Origin: Saccharopolyspora gloriosae
GTDB lineage: Bacteria > Actinomycetota > Actinomycetes > Mycobacteriales > Pseudonocardiaceae
Direction: 5' to 3'
Length of the DNA stretch: 64,000 nucleotides
NCBI RefSeq assembly: GCF_014203325.1
Contig: NZ_JACHIV010000001.1
Coordinates: forward strand, 1,613,501 to 1,677,500
Shown one piece after another: positions 36,843 through 45,669 of this stretch; the stretch's first letter is position 1, and every line of letters starts with the position of its first letter. Under the pieces are notes generated by a model that ran no database searches, was not told where the DNA came from, and saw nothing but the letters and a program-made list of their open reading frames with translations. The translations under genes and the position numbers were made by a program.

Positions 36843-38912
36843 TCAGGTGGGCATCGGGTCGTAGCGTTCGAAGTGGCGGGTGAAGGTGGCGCTGCCGGAG
36901 CTGAGCGAGCGGATGTTGATCGAATAGCGGACCAGTTCGCTGGAGGGGACGTGGGCGCGCACCACGGTCCAGCCGGCCTCGTCCGGCTCGGTGCCGACGA
37001 CCTTGCCGCGGCGGCTGGACAGATCGCCCAGGACCACGCCCAGGTGCTCGTCCGGGATGAACACCGCCACCGCGTCCATCGGCTCCAGCGTCACCAGCCC
37101 GGCCTGCTCGGCGGCGGCGCGCAGCGCGAGCGCCCCGGCGGTCTGGAACGCGGCGTCCGACGAGTCCACGCTGTGCGCCTTGCCGTCGACCAGCGTGACC
37201 TTCAGGTCCACCAGCGGGACGCCGTCCTCCAAGCCGCGTTCCACCTGCGCGCGAACGCCTTTCTCCACGCTCGTGATGAACTGCTTCGGGATGGCGCCGC
37301 CCACGACGCGGTCGGCGAACTCGACGCCGGTGCCGCGCGGCGCGGGCTCCACCTCGATGTCGCACACCGCGTACTGGCCGTGGCCGCCGGACTGCTTCAC
37401 GTGCTTGCCGTGGCCCTTCGCGGCCTGCCCGAACGTCTGGCGCAGCGCCACCCGCACCGGCTCGGTGTCGACCTCGGCGCCGCCCTCGCGCAGGCGTTGC
37501 AGCACGACGTCGGCGTGCGCCTCGCCCATGCACCACAGCACCAGCTGGTGCGTTTCGGAGTCCTTCTCCAGGCGCAGGCTCGGATCGGCGGCGATGAGCC
37601 GGTTCAGGTTGCGCGCCAACGCCTCCTCGTCGCTGCGGTTGTGCGCGACGACGGCGATCGGAAGCAGCGGCTCCGGCATCGGCCACGGCGACAGCAGCAG
37701 CGGCGCCGCCGGATCGGACAACGTGTCGCCCGTTTCGGCCGAGCCGAGCTTCGTCAGCGCGCACAGGTCGCCCGCCACGCACCGCGACACCTCCCGCAGG
37801 CCCGAGCCCAGCGGGGAGTACAGGTGCGCGACCCGCTCGTCCTCGTCGTGGTCCGGATGCCCGCGCTCGGCCATGCCGTGCCCGGAGACGTGCACCGCCC
37901 GCTCCGGCAGCAACGTCCCGGAGAACACCCTGGCCAGCGACACCCGGCCCACGTAGGAGTCGACGGAGGTGTGCACGACCTCCGCGGCCAGCGGACCCGC
38001 CGGATCCGGGTCCAGCCTGCGCGGACCCCGGCCGCGCGGGTCGGTGAACTCCGGAGCCGGATGTTCCAGCGGCGACGGGAAACCGCGGATCAGCCCGTCG
38101 AGCAGCTCCGGCAGGCCCAGTTCGGTGGCGGCGCACACCGGCAGCACCGGGTGCAAGCCGCCGCGGGAGACCGCGGTCTCCAAGTCGCGGATCAGCGTCG
38201 CCTCCTCGATCCGCTCGCCCGCGACGTAGCGGTCCATCAAGGACTCGTCCTCGCTCTCGGCGATGATCGCCTCGATGAGCTCGGCGCGTTCCCGCTCGCG
38301 CTCGCGCGGTGAACCCGTGCCCGAGGTGGTGCCGGTGAGCACGCCCATCAGGCCGGTGAAGGTGCCGTCCGCCCCGCGCAGCGGCAGGTGCAGCGGCAGC
38401 ACACCGGCCCCGAACGCTTCCCGGCAGGACTCCAGGGCGGTGTCCGGGTCAGCCCGGTGCTGGTCCAGCCGGGACAGCACCACGGCACGCGGCATGTCGA
38501 CCTGGGCGCACTCGTGCCAGATCGCTCGGGTGGCCGCGTCGACGCCTTCGGCGGCGGCCACCACGAACAGCGCCGCGTCGGCCGCCCGCAGGCCGGCGCG
38601 CAGCTCACCGACGAAATCGGCGTAGCCGGGCGTGTCGATGAGGTTGATCTTGTGGTCGTCGTGCCGCACCGGGGCCGCCGAGAGCGCGACCGAGCGCTGC
38701 TGCTCGATGGCGGCGCTGTCGTGGTCGCACACCGTGGTGCCCTCCACGACCGAACCGTTGCGCGGAATGGTGCCGGTCGCGGTCAGCAGCGCCTCCACCA
38801 AGGTGGTCTTGCCCGCGCCGGACGGGCCGACCAGGACGACGTTGCGGATCGTCGCCGGATCGGTGGGAGCGGGCGCGGCCTGCACTCCCGGAACGCTCTG
38901 CTTGCTGCCCAT
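36843..38912 (-). CDS. fusA2: Elongation factor G-like protein (EF-G2)
   Basis: A 689-residue paralogue of EF-G. The P-loop is [19 protein letters not shown] near residue 26, and the G3 motif is [15 protein letters not shown] near 90. The usual NKxD G4 motif is replaced by SRLD near 146. Domains III-V are complete, with the [27 protein letters not shown] segment near 465. Actinobacterial EF-G2 proteins bind GTP but appear not to support normal translocation; their role is unsettled. ATG at 38912. A Crp-like site lies 24 bp upstream. It is divergent from pdxS. Confidence 0.9.
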   Translation of the reverse strand: MGSKQSVPGVQAAPAPTDPATIRNVVLVGPSGAGKTTLVEALLTATGTIPRNGSVVEGTTVCDHDSAAIEQQRSVALSAAPVRHDDHKINLIDTPGYADFVGELRAGLRAADAALFVVAAAEGVDAATRAIWHECAQVDMPRAVVLSRLDQHRADPDTALESCREAFGAGVLPLHLPLRGADGTFTGLMGVLTGTTSGTGSPRERERERAELIEAIIAESEDESLMDRYVAGERIEEATLIRDLETAVSRGGLHPVLPVCAATELGLPELLDGLIRGFPSPLEHPAPEFTDPRGRGPRRLDPDPAGPLAAEVVHTSVDSYVGRVSLARVFSGTLLPERAVHVSGHGMAERGHPDHDEDERVAHLYSPLGSGLREVSRCVAGDLCALTKLGSAETGDTLSDPAAPLLLSPWPMPEPLLPIAVVAHNRSDEEALARNLNRLIAADPSLRLEKDSETHQLVLWCMGEAHADVVLQRLREGGAEVDTEPVRVALRQTFGQAAKGHGKHVKQSGGHGQYAVCDIEVEPAPRGTGVEFADRVVGGAIPKQFITSVEKGVRAQVERGLEDGVPLVDLKVTLVDGKAHSVDSSDAAFQTAGALALRAAAEQAGLVTLEPMDAVAVFIPDEHLGVVLGDLSSRRGKVVGTEPDEAGWTVVRAHVPSSELVRYSINIRSLSSGSATFTRHFERYDPMPT

Positions 38913-38935
38913 CGCTGCCCCCTCGGACGGTGTCG

Positions 38936-38951
38936 TGTGTCACCGATCACA
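38936..38951. promoter_or_regulatory. Crp/GlxR-type site upstream of EF-G2
   Basis: TGTGTCACCGATCACA matches TGTGA-N6-TCACA in 9 of 10 fixed positions. It lies in the divergent region between EF-G2 and pdxS, close to the EF-G2 start. An adenylate cyclase is encoded elsewhere in the window. The site is a sequence match only. Confidence 0.4.
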
Positions 38952-39126
38952 CACCCGAGTGATGGCGTGTGCAATGCCGTTCACCACCGACGATGTTCGG
39001 CGGAACGCGAAGTGGACTACTGGGAAACCGGGTGAGTGGACCGTGGAAGTGGTCCAGTTCGCGCCTACCGTCGACGGTGCACGCGGCGCTCCCCACCGCC
39101 GCACCGGACCAGAGGGAAGGCAGACG

Positions 39127-40032
39127 TTGACCGACACCGCAGCCACCGCGCAGGCCACCGGCACCGACGGAGTGAAACGGGGCATGGCCGAGATGCTCAA
39201 GGGCGGGGTGATCATGGACGTCGTGACCCCGGAGCAGGCGAAGATCGCCGAAGCCGCCGGGGCGGTCGCCGTGATGGCCCTCGAACGGGTGCCCGCCGAC
39301 ATCCGCGTCCAGGGCGGCGTCGCCCGCATGTCCGACCCGGACATGATCGACGGCATCGTCGAGGCGGTCTCCATCCCCGTGATGGCCAAGGCGCGCATCG
39401 GGCACTTCGTCGAAGCCCAGGTGCTGCAATCGCTCGGCGTCGACTACATCGACGAATCCGAGGTGCTCACCCCCGCCGACGAAGCGCTGCACATCGACAA
39501 GTGGGCGTTCACCGCGCCGTTCGTCTGCGGGGCCACGAACCTCGGCGAAGCGCTGCGCCGCATCGCCGAAGGCGCCGCGATGATCCGCTCGAAGGGTGAG
39601 GCGGGCACCGGCAACGTCGTCGAGGCGACCCGGCACATGCGCGCCATCCGCGCCGAGATCCGGCGGCTCGGCACCCTCGACGGCGAGGAGCTGTACGCGG
39701 CGGCCAAGGAGCTCCGCGCCCCGGTCTCGCTGGTCCAGGAGGTCGCGGCGGCGGGCGAGCTGCCGGTCGTGCTGTTCACCGCGGGCGGCCTGGCCACCCC
39801 GGCGGACGCGGCGATGATGCGCCAGCTCGGCGCGGAGGGCGTGTTCGTCGGCTCCGGCATCTTCAAGTCCGGTGACCCGGCCAAGCGCGCCGAGGCGATC
39901 GTGAAGGCCACGACCTTCTACGACGACCCGGACGTCATCGCGAAGGTCTCCCGCGGCCTGGGCGAGGCCATGGTCGGCCTCAACGTCGAATCGCTCCCGG
40001 CGGACCAGCGCTACGCCCAGCGCGGTTGGTGA
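39127..40032 (+). CDS. pdxS: Pyridoxal 5'-phosphate synthase lyase subunit
   Basis: A 301-residue PdxS (SnzP) barrel. [18 protein letters not shown] opens the fold; the substrate lysine is in [14 protein letters not shown], followed by [13 protein letters not shown], the second lysine region [14 protein letters not shown], and [14 protein letters not shown]. It combines ribose 5-phosphate, glyceraldehyde 3-phosphate and ammonia supplied by PdxT to make PLP. TTG at 39127 is chosen with GGAAGG six bases upstream. pdxT lies 1.8 kb downstream, separated here by a regulator and azlCD. Confidence 0.96.
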   Translation: MTDTAATAQATGTDGVKRGMAEMLKGGVIMDVVTPEQAKIAEAAGAVAVMALERVPADIRVQGGVARMSDPDMIDGIVEAVSIPVMAKARIGHFVEAQVLQSLGVDYIDESEVLTPADEALHIDKWAFTAPFVCGATNLGEALRRIAEGAAMIRSKGEAGTGNVVEATRHMRAIRAEIRRLGTLDGEELYAAAKELRAPVSLVQEVAAAGELPVVLFTAGGLATPADAAMMRQLGAEGVFVGSGIFKSGDPAKRAEAIVKATTFYDDPDVIAKVSRGLGEAMVGLNVESLPADQRYAQRGW

Positions 40033-40074
40033 CGCCCTCGCCCCGCCCCGGGTGTCGCGTTGTGGACGATTCCC

Positions 40075-40212
40075 GCAATTTCGCGAGAAATTGAACCATC
40101 TGAACGTGGCAAGATCGCCGATCGCGGGCTCCAGCGGGCCCATGACCAGGGTGAATGGTTGTCCACATGGGGTGTCCGGCACGCGGGGCGCGTTCGATTT
40201 CTCGCGAAATCG
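40075..40212. repeat. Inverted pair of GCGAGAAAT-type dyads between pdxS and the cupin regulator
   Basis: AATTTCGCGAGAAATT at 40077-40092 and GATTTCTCGCGAAATC at 40195-40210 are near-identical palindromic motifs in opposite orientation. Including flanks, about 20 bp (CGC-ATTTCGCGAGAAAT-x-GAAC) is shared, with about 100 bp between. They sit in the intergenic space of two convergent genes and may form a long stem or be two protein sites. Confidence 0.5.
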
Positions 40213-40224
40213 CGGCCCTGGTGG

Positions 40225-40773
40225 TCACACGTGCTCCATGAGCAGGACCGCCGTGGTGTCGGGTTCGAGGGCCTCGTAGGTGTGCGGGACGTCGCCCGCG
40301 AAGGAGGCGTAGTCGCCGGGCGCGAGCTCGACCTGCGCCTCCTCCGGGCCCGCCCGGAGCCGGCCCGCGGTGATCAGCAGGTGCTCCACGGTGCCCGGCA
40401 GGTGGCCTTCGGCGCGGCGGGCGTTGCCGGGCTGCGCCTCGATGAGGTGCAGGTCGCGGCGGGCTCCGCTGGGGCACGCCGAGATCATCGCGGCGGCGAA
40501 GGGGGAGTGCTCGGAGCGGATCAACATCGTCTCGCCGGCGCGCACGACGCGGATCTGCGGAGCGCGCTGTTCGACGAGCCTGCTGAACGGCACGCCCAGC
40601 GCCAAGCCGAGCGCCCACAGCGTCTCCACGCTGGGGTTGCCGGAGCCCGATTCGAGCTGGGAGAGCGTGGACTTCGCCACGCCGGCGCGTTTGGCCAGTT
40701 CGGACAGCGTCAGTCCGGCGCGGGTGCGTTCGCGGCGCAGCGCCGCGGAGATGATCTCCAACGGTGAGGTCAT
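40225..40773 (-). CDS. XRE-cupin transcriptional regulator
   Basis: A 182-residue regulator. The helix-turn-helix (residues 5-60) reads LRRERTRAGLTLSELAKRAGVAKSTLSQLESGSGNPSVETLWALG. A cupin sensor domain follows with HLPGTVEHLLITAGRL and LAPGDYASFAGDVPHTYEAL. It is divergent from azlCD and almost certainly controls these branched-chain amino-acid exporter genes; the cupin would bind the effector. Three CGTTCG-type motifs in the shared promoter are candidate operators. Confidence 0.88.
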   Translation of the reverse strand: MTSPLEIISAALRRERTRAGLTLSELAKRAGVAKSTLSQLESGSGNPSVETLWALGLALGVPFSRLVEQRAPQIRVVRAGETMLIRSEHSPFAAAMISACPSGARRDLHLIEAQPGNARRAEGHLPGTVEHLLITAGRLRAGPEEAQVELAPGDYASFAGDVPHTYEALEPDTTAVLLMEHV

Positions 40774-40781
40774 GGCTGCCG

Positions 40782-40876
40782 TTCGTCATATCGGTCGTCG
40801 CGTTCGATTTGACGAACGCTCGGGCTGGTGTTCAGTATATCGGACCATGAGGTCGTTATGGCGAACGATGCGTTCG
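40782..40876 (+). promoter_or_regulatory. azlC promoter with CGTTCG operators
   Basis: Three related motifs occur: CGTTCGTCATATCGG (from 40783), the dyad CGTTCGATTTGACGAACG (40801-40818) and the dyad CGAACGATGCGTTCG (40862-40876). A promoter TTGACG (40810), 18 nt, CAGTAT (40834-40839) ends 7 nt before ATG 40847, which suggests a leaderless azlC message. The operators flank and overlap it, as expected for repression by the divergent XRE-cupin protein. Confidence 0.55.
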
Positions 40877-41551
40877 TTGTGGAAGGACAAGCTGATCAGG
40901 GACCTGGCGGCGCTGATCCCGGCGCTCGCCGTGGTCGCCGTCTCGCTCGGCGCCATCGCGGTGACCAAGGGAGTGCCGGTCTGGCTGATCACGTTCACCG
41001 CCGCCGTGGTGTTCGCGGGCGGATCCGAATTCATGCTCGTCGGCCTGCTCACCGGCGGCGCCGCCCCGGCGACCGCGGTCGTGGGCGGCCTGCTGCTCAA
41101 CTCCCGGCACTTCCCGTACGGGCTGGCCGTCGGCGACCTGATCGGCACCGGCTGGCGACGGCTGCTCGGCAGCCACCTGATGGTCGACGAAGCCGTCGCG
41201 TTCGCCCTCGCCGAGACCGCCCCCGACCGGCGGCGCCGCGCCTACTGGATCACCGGAGCCGCGCTGTACGTCACCTGGGTGCCATCGGTGCTGCTCGGCG
41301 GCCTGCTGGGGCAAGTGGTCGGCGACCCGAACGCGCTCGGCCTGGACGCGGCGCTGCCCGCCGCGATCCTCGCGCTGCTCGTGCCCGCGCTGCGCGACGC
41401 GCCGACGCTGCGCGCGGTGCTCGCCGGGGTGGTGCTCGCGCTGGTGACCACACCGGTGCTGCCCGCCGGGATGCCGGTGATGGTCGCGCTGCTCGGCGTG
41501 GCCCTCGCGCTGCCCGTGCGGCGCGCACCGGAGCAGGAGGTCGCGGCGTGA
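40847..41551 (+). CDS. azlC: AzlC-family branched-chain amino-acid exporter subunit
   Basis: A 234-residue membrane protein with five to six hydrophobic segments and the AzlC hallmarks [15 protein letters not shown] and [16 protein letters not shown]. With AzlD it forms an exporter for branched-chain amino acids or analogues. ATG at 40847 is chosen because the promoter suggests leaderless transcription; ATG at 40868 is the alternative. It overlaps azlD by 4 nt. Confidence 0.88.
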   Translation: MRSLWRTMRSLWKDKLIRDLAALIPALAVVAVSLGAIAVTKGVPVWLITFTAAVVFAGGSEFMLVGLLTGGAAPATAVVGGLLLNSRHFPYGLAVGDLIGTGWRRLLGSHLMVDEAVAFALAETAPDRRRRAYWITGAALYVTWVPSVLLGGLLGQVVGDPNALGLDAALPAAILALLVPALRDAPTLRAVLAGVVLALVTTPVLPAGMPVMVALLGVALALPVRRAPEQEVAA

Positions 41552-41856
41552 ACCCGGCCGTCGTGCTCGTGCTGGCCGCCGGGACCTACGCGCTGCGGCT
41601 GGCCGGACCGCTGCTGCGCAGGCGGATCACGATCTCGCAGCGCTGGGAGCGGTTGCTGGGCATCGCCGCGACCGTGCTGCTCGCCGCGTTCGTCGCCACC
41701 GGCGCCGCGGTGGAAGCAGGAGGATTCGCCGGCGTCGCCAGGGTCGGCGGCGTCGTGATCGCCGGCGTGCTCGCGTTCCGCGGGGCGCCGTTCGTACTGG
41801 TGGTGCTGGTCGCCGCCGCCGTCACGGCGGTGCTGCGGCTGGCCGGGGTGGGATGA
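41548..41856 (+). CDS. azlD: AzlD-family exporter subunit
   Basis: A 102-residue membrane protein with about four hydrophobic segments, beginning [22 protein letters not shown] and including [20 protein letters not shown], typical of AzlD. GTG at 41548 overlaps the azlC stop, and its own stop overlaps pdxT, so azlCD and pdxT are one transcript. Confidence 0.88.
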   Translation: MNPAVVLVLAAGTYALRLAGPLLRRRITISQRWERLLGIAATVLLAAFVATGAAVEAGGFAGVARVGGVVIAGVLAFRGAPFVLVVLVAAAVTAVLRLAGVG

Positions 41857-42515
41857 ACGGAGCAGCAGAAGTGCACGACAATCGAGGGGTGTCCACCGCA
41901 GCACCCGTGATCGGCGTCCTCGCGTTGCAAGGGGGCGTCGCCGAACACCTCGCCGCGCTCGACCGCAGCGGCGCGGTGGCCAAGCCGGTGCGCAGGCCCG
42001 AAGAGCTCGCGGACCTGCACGGCGTGGTGCTGCCCGGCGGGGAGTCGACGACCATGAGCCGGTTGCTGCACTCCTTCGAGCTGTTCGAACCGTTGCGGGA
42101 ACGCCTCGCGGCCGGTCTGCCCGCGTACGGCTCGTGCGCGGGGATGGTGCTGCTCGCCGACGACGTGCCCGGAGCCGCGGAAGCGGGCGTGACCCCGCTC
42201 GGCGCGTTGGACATGACCGTGCGGCGCAACGCCTTCGGCAGGCAGGTCGACTCGTTCGAAGCCGACCTCGACTTCACCGGCGTGGCAGGGCCGGTCCACG
42301 CGGTGTTCATCCGCGCCCCCTGGGTGGAGCGGATCGGCCCGGGAGTCCAGGTCCTCGCCGAGGTCACCCCGCGCGGATCAGGCGACCAGCCCGCCGCCGG
42401 TAGGATCGTCGCGGTTCAGCAGGGGCGCGTGCTCGCCACCAGCTTCCACCCGGAGCTGGTCCGCGGCGACGAGCGCGTGCACCGGCATTTCGTGCACACC
42501 GTTCGCGCAGGCTGA
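41853..42515 (+). CDS. pdxT: Pyridoxal 5'-phosphate synthase glutaminase subunit
   Basis: A 220-residue class I glutaminase partner of Pdx[19 protein letters not shown] and [14 protein letters not shown] are the family signatures. The catalytic Cys is in [11 protein letters not shown] near residue 95, and the His-Glu pair is in ATSFHPEL near the C-terminus. ATG at 41853 overlaps azlD (ATGA). GTG at 41889 would also keep the domain. Translational coupling to an amino-acid exporter is unusual, because pdxT normally lies close to pdxS. Confidence 0.94.
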   Translation: MNGAAEVHDNRGVSTAAPVIGVLALQGGVAEHLAALDRSGAVAKPVRRPEELADLHGVVLPGGESTTMSRLLHSFELFEPLRERLAAGLPAYGSCAGMVLLADDVPGAAEAGVTPLGALDMTVRRNAFGRQVDSFEADLDFTGVAGPVHAVFIRAPWVERIGPGVQVLAEVTPRGSGDQPAAGRIVAVQQGRVLATSFHPELVRGDERVHRHFVHTVRAG

Positions 42516-42559
42516 AGGCCTCGGTCTCGCCTGGCGCGGCGTGGAAAGACGGAGGAAAG

Positions 42560-43312
42560 ATGAGCGGCCACTCCAAGTGGGCGACCACCAAGCACAAGAA
42601 GGCCGCCGTCGACGCCAAGCGCGGCAAGCTCTTCGCGAAGCTGATCAAGAACGTGGAGGTCGCGGCGCGCACCGGCGGGGGAGACCCGGACGGCAACCCG
42701 ACGCTCTACGACGCCATGCAGAAGGCGCGCAAGAACTCGGTGCCGGTCGACAACATCGAACGGGCCCGCAAGCGCGGCGGCGGTGAAGAGGCGGGCGGCG
42801 CCGACTGGCAGACCCTGATGTACGAGGGCTACGGCCCGAACGGCGTCGCCGTGCTGGTCGAGTGCCTGACCGACAACAAGAACCGCGCGGCGGGCGAAGT
42901 CCGCACCGCGATGACCCGCAACGGCGGATCGATGGCCGACGCCGGATCGGTGTCCTACATGTTCTCCCGGCGCGGCGTGCTGATCGTGCCGAAGAACGGC
43001 CTGACCGAGGACGACGTGCTCGGCGCGGTCCTGGAAGCCGGTGCCGAAGAGGTCAACGACCTCGGCGAGAGCTTCGAAGTGCTGTGCGAGCCGACCGACC
43101 TGGTCGAAGTGCGCAAAGCGGTGCAGGCGGCCGAGATCGAGTACGACTCCTCGGAGCTCAGCTTCCTGGCCTCGGTCAACGTCCCGCTCGACGTCGAGGG
43201 CGCGCGCAAGGTCTTCAAGCTGATCGACGCGCTGGAGGACTGCGACGACGTGCAGAACGTCTACGCGAACTTCGACGCCTCAGACGAGGTCATGGCTGAA
43301 CTCGACGCCTGA
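42560..43312 (+). CDS. yebC: YebC/PmpR family DNA-binding regulatory protein (TACO1-like)
   Basis: A 250-residue YebC-type protein: it starts [36 protein letters not shown] and contains [23 protein letters not shown] and [20 protein letters not shown] at 42560 has GGAGG six bases upstream. YebC proteins relieve ribosome stalling or regulate transcription. The gene sits just before ruvCAB in many bacteria; here a structured repeat and a DUF4262 gene are interposed. Confidence 0.95.
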   Translation: MSGHSKWATTKHKKAAVDAKRGKLFAKLIKNVEVAARTGGGDPDGNPTLYDAMQKARKNSVPVDNIERARKRGGGEEAGGADWQTLMYEGYGPNGVAVLVECLTDNKNRAAGEVRTAMTRNGGSMADAGSVSYMFSRRGVLIVPKNGLTEDDVLGAVLEAGAEEVNDLGESFEVLCEPTDLVEVRKAVQAAEIEYDSSELSFLASVNVPLDVEGARKVFKLIDALEDCDDVQNVYANFDASDEVMAELDA

Positions 43313-43326
43313 GTCGTTGCTCCGGC

Positions 43327-43654
43327 GTTCGGTTTGGCGTGGTGGTCGGGTGGCGGAACCTCAGCTTCCTTCTCGCTGCGGGATCTTTTTCCCGAGTGGC
43401 TCCGCCACGAGGGAAAAAGCCGTCCTCGCGAGAAGGAAGCTGAGAACCCGCGGGTGGTCGGCTTTTCGACGTGGGCTATGCGCTGACGCGCATACAGGCA
43501 CGGCCTCCGGCCGCAGGGCAGGCTTGGCTTCGCAGCCCACTGCACGGCTTCGCCGCGAGGCACGGCTACGCCGCCGAGCAGGCTTGCTTCGCCGCCCAAG
43601 GCACGGCTTCGCCGCTAGAGGCGCGGCCTTTGGCCGCGAGGCAGGCGTGGCTTC
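43327..43654 (+). repeat. Structured intergenic repeat, copy 2 of 3 (longest)
   Basis: The core 99-nt domain is at 43353-43451. The 17-bp helix pairs CTCAGCTTCCTTCTCGC (43360-43376) with 43428-43444. The inner hairpin is TTTTTCCC-GA-GTGGC-TCC-GCCAC-GA-GGGAAAAA. It is followed by TATGCGC/GCGCATA (43477-43494), CGGCC-TCC-GGCCG (43501-43513) and a tail of further short hairpins of the CGGC-TTC-GCCG type up to about 43654. It starts 40 nt after the yebC stop, in the same orientation as copies 1 and 3. Confidence 0.85.
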
Positions 43655-43733
43655 GGTTGTCGGGGGATCGGGTTCCTCGGTTGCGGGTGTTCGTGCTGGG
43701 GGGAGTCCTGGTGTCGGGGGTTCCCCCGTTCGG

Positions 43734-44255
43734 ATGAGAATCGGCAGAATGGGGCTCGTGGCCGAGACGGAAGAGCAGTTGCGGCAGTGGTTGGTGAGCA
43801 CCGCGGAGCGGCAAGGGGCCGCGGTGGTGCACGTGGCGGCGGACGAGGCCGGTGCCGCGTACGCGTTCTCCGTCGGGGCGTGGAGACGCTTCGGCAAGCC
43901 GGAGGTCGTGGTTATCGGCCTGCCCCGCGACGTGGCGCAGGCGGTGGTCGACACCTACGTCGCCCGCGCGTCCGCGGGGGAGCGCTTCACGCCCGGGCAG
44001 CTCTACGCCGGGTTCCTGGAAGGCTGCCCGGTCACGTTCGAACGGGTGGCCACGCGGCACTTCCCGGAGTTCCTGGGCAGCGCGTTCGCCGTCTACCAAG
44101 GCGCGACCTTCCCCGCCCTGCAGCTGATCGTGTCCGCGCCGGACGGCACCTTCCCGTGGCAGCCGGACGCGCCGGGCGGCTTCGCCGAGTACCAGCCGGT
44201 GCTCACCGACAGCGGCGCTCCGGAGTACTGGACGCCCGGCGTCGACGGCCCCTGA
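43734..44255 (+). CDS. DUF4262 domain protein
   Basis: About 173 residues with the DUF4262 pattern: AYAFSVGAWRRFGKPEVVVIGLPRDVAQ, TPGQLYAGFLEGCPVTFERV, HFPEFLGSAFAVYQGATFPALQLI and DGTFPWQPDAPGGFAEYQPVL. The function of the family is unknown. ATG at 43734 is used; ATG at 43749 or GTG at 43758 are possible. It is wedged between yebC and ruvC. Confidence 0.78.
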   Translation: MRIGRMGLVAETEEQLRQWLVSTAERQGAAVVHVAADEAGAAYAFSVGAWRRFGKPEVVVIGLPRDVAQAVVDTYVARASAGERFTPGQLYAGFLEGCPVTFERVATRHFPEFLGSAFAVYQGATFPALQLIVSAPDGTFPWQPDAPGGFAEYQPVLTDSGAPEYWTPGVDGP

Positions 44256-44348
44256 GCGTCCGGAGGGGGCGGTGCGGCGCGGACCGCGCGGACGGGTGAT
44301 CATCGGGTGTGTCGTACGGGGGGACCGGCGCGGTCGGCGCGTAAGGTG

Positions 44349-44364
44349 TCGAACGGGTGTTCCC
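44349..44364 (+). promoter_or_regulatory. SOS (LexA) box candidate upstream of ruvC
   Basis: TCGAACGGGTGTTCCC matches the actinobacterial LexA consensus TCGAAC-N4-GTTCGA in 10 of 12 positions. It directly follows a possible -10 element TAAGGT (44342-44347), 119 bp before ruvC. ruvC is a known LexA target in mycobacteria. Confidence 0.55.
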
Positions 44365-44482
44365 GCCTCGTCTGAGGGGGCGGGCCCGTCGCGCGGACGA
44401 CTCCGAACGCGGATGATCGACCCCCGATGATCCTGAGCCTGATGATCCCGACCCCGATGTTCGAAGTGCCGAGGAGGAAGTC

Positions 44483-45070
44483 GTGCGTGTGCTGGGAGTC
44501 GACCCGGGGCTGACCCGCTGCGGGATCGGCGTGGTCGACGGCGGGCGGAACCGGCACATCTCCTGCGTGGCGGTCGGTGTCGTGCGCACCCCGCCCGGCG
44601 ACGAGCTCCCGATGCGGCTCAAAGCCGTCGCCGACGCCGTCGAGCAGTGGATGGACGCCCACCAGCCCGAGGTGGTGGCCATCGAACGCGTCTTCAGCCA
44701 GCACAACGTGCGCTCCGTGATGGGCACCGCGCAGGCCTCCGGAGTGGTGGCGCTCGCCGCCGCCCGCCGCGGACTGCCCGTCGCGTTCCACACGCCCAGC
44801 GAGGTCAAGGCCGCCATCAGCGGCTCGGGCCGGGCCGACAAGCGCCAGGTGACGCTCATGGTCACCAAGGTCCTCGGGCTCAGCGAGGCGCCGCGGCCCG
44901 CCGACGCCGCCGACGCGCTCGCGCTGGCCGTCTGCCACCTGTGGCGGGCGCCGATGACCTCCCGGCTGGCCGCGGCGGAGGCCAAGGCCGCCGAACTCGC
45001 CAAGGCGCACCGTCAACGGCTGCGGGACGCCCGGCGTTCCTCGGCAGGCAGAGGAGACCCCACACGATGA
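44483..45070 (+). CDS. ruvC: Holliday junction resolvase
   Basis: A 195-residue endonuclease. The catalytic acidic residues are visible in [18 protein letters not shown] (Asp7), [25 protein letters not shown] (Glu) and the C-terminal [14 protein letters not shown] (Asp pair). GTG at 44483 has GAGGAGG upstream. It is first of the ruvC-ruvA-ruvB operon with 4-nt overlaps, and it resolves junctions moved by RuvAB. Confidence 0.96.
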   Translation: MRVLGVDPGLTRCGIGVVDGGRNRHISCVAVGVVRTPPGDELPMRLKAVADAVEQWMDAHQPEVVAIERVFSQHNVRSVMGTAQASGVVALAAARRGLPVAFHTPSEVKAAISGSGRADKRQVTLMVTKVLGLSEAPRPADAADALALAVCHLWRAPMTSRLAAAEAKAAELAKAHRQRLRDARRSSAGRGDPTR

Positions 45071-45669
45071 TCGCTTCGGTACGCGGCCCGGTGCTCTCGA
45101 TCGGGCTGGATCACGCCGTGGTCGACGTCGGCGGCCTCGGCTACGCCGTGCACGCCACCCCGGCCACGCTCGCCGGGCTGCGCCGCGGTGAGGAAGCGCT
45201 GCTCGCGACGACGCTGATCGTCCGGGAGGACTCGCTCACCCTCTACGGCTTCGCCGACGCGGAGGCGCGGGACCTGTTCGTCCTGCTGCAGACCGCCTCC
45301 GGCGTCGGGCCCAGGCTGGCGTTGGCGACGCTGGCGGTGCTCTCGCCGGACCAGCTCTGCCACGCGCTCGCCGACGGGAACCTGACGACGCTCACCCAGG
45401 TGCCGGGCATCGGGAAGAAGAGCGCGGAACGGCTGATCCTGGAACTGCGCGACAAGGTCGGCACGCTCGCCGGCAGCGGTTCCGGTGTCCAGGCGGGCGC
45501 GCCCGACCGCGGGCGGGTCCGCTCCGAGGTCGCCGAAGCGCTGGTGGGCCTCGGCTTCTCCGCGAAGCAGGCCGACCAGAGCGTGGAGGCGGTGCTCTCC
45601 GCCGACGGCGCCCCCGCCGACACCTCGGCGGTGCTGCGCAAGGCGCTCGCCACGCTGGGGCCGCGATGA
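45067..45669 (+). CDS. ruvA: Holliday junction branch migration protein RuvA
   Basis: A 200-residue protein: the N-terminal OB domain ([29 protein letters not shown]), two helix-hairpin-helix motifs ([19 protein letters not shown] and [19 protein letters not shown]) and the C-terminal RuvB-contact domain ([24 protein letters not shown]). ATG overlaps the ruvC stop. Confidence 0.96.
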   Translation: MIASVRGPVLSIGLDHAVVDVGGLGYAVHATPATLAGLRRGEEALLATTLIVREDSLTLYGFADAEARDLFVLLQTASGVGPRLALATLAVLSPDQLCHALADGNLTTLTQVPGIGKKSAERLILELRDKVGTLAGSGSGVQAGAPDRGRVRSEVAEALVGLGFSAKQADQSVEAVLSADGAPADTSAVLRKALATLGPR

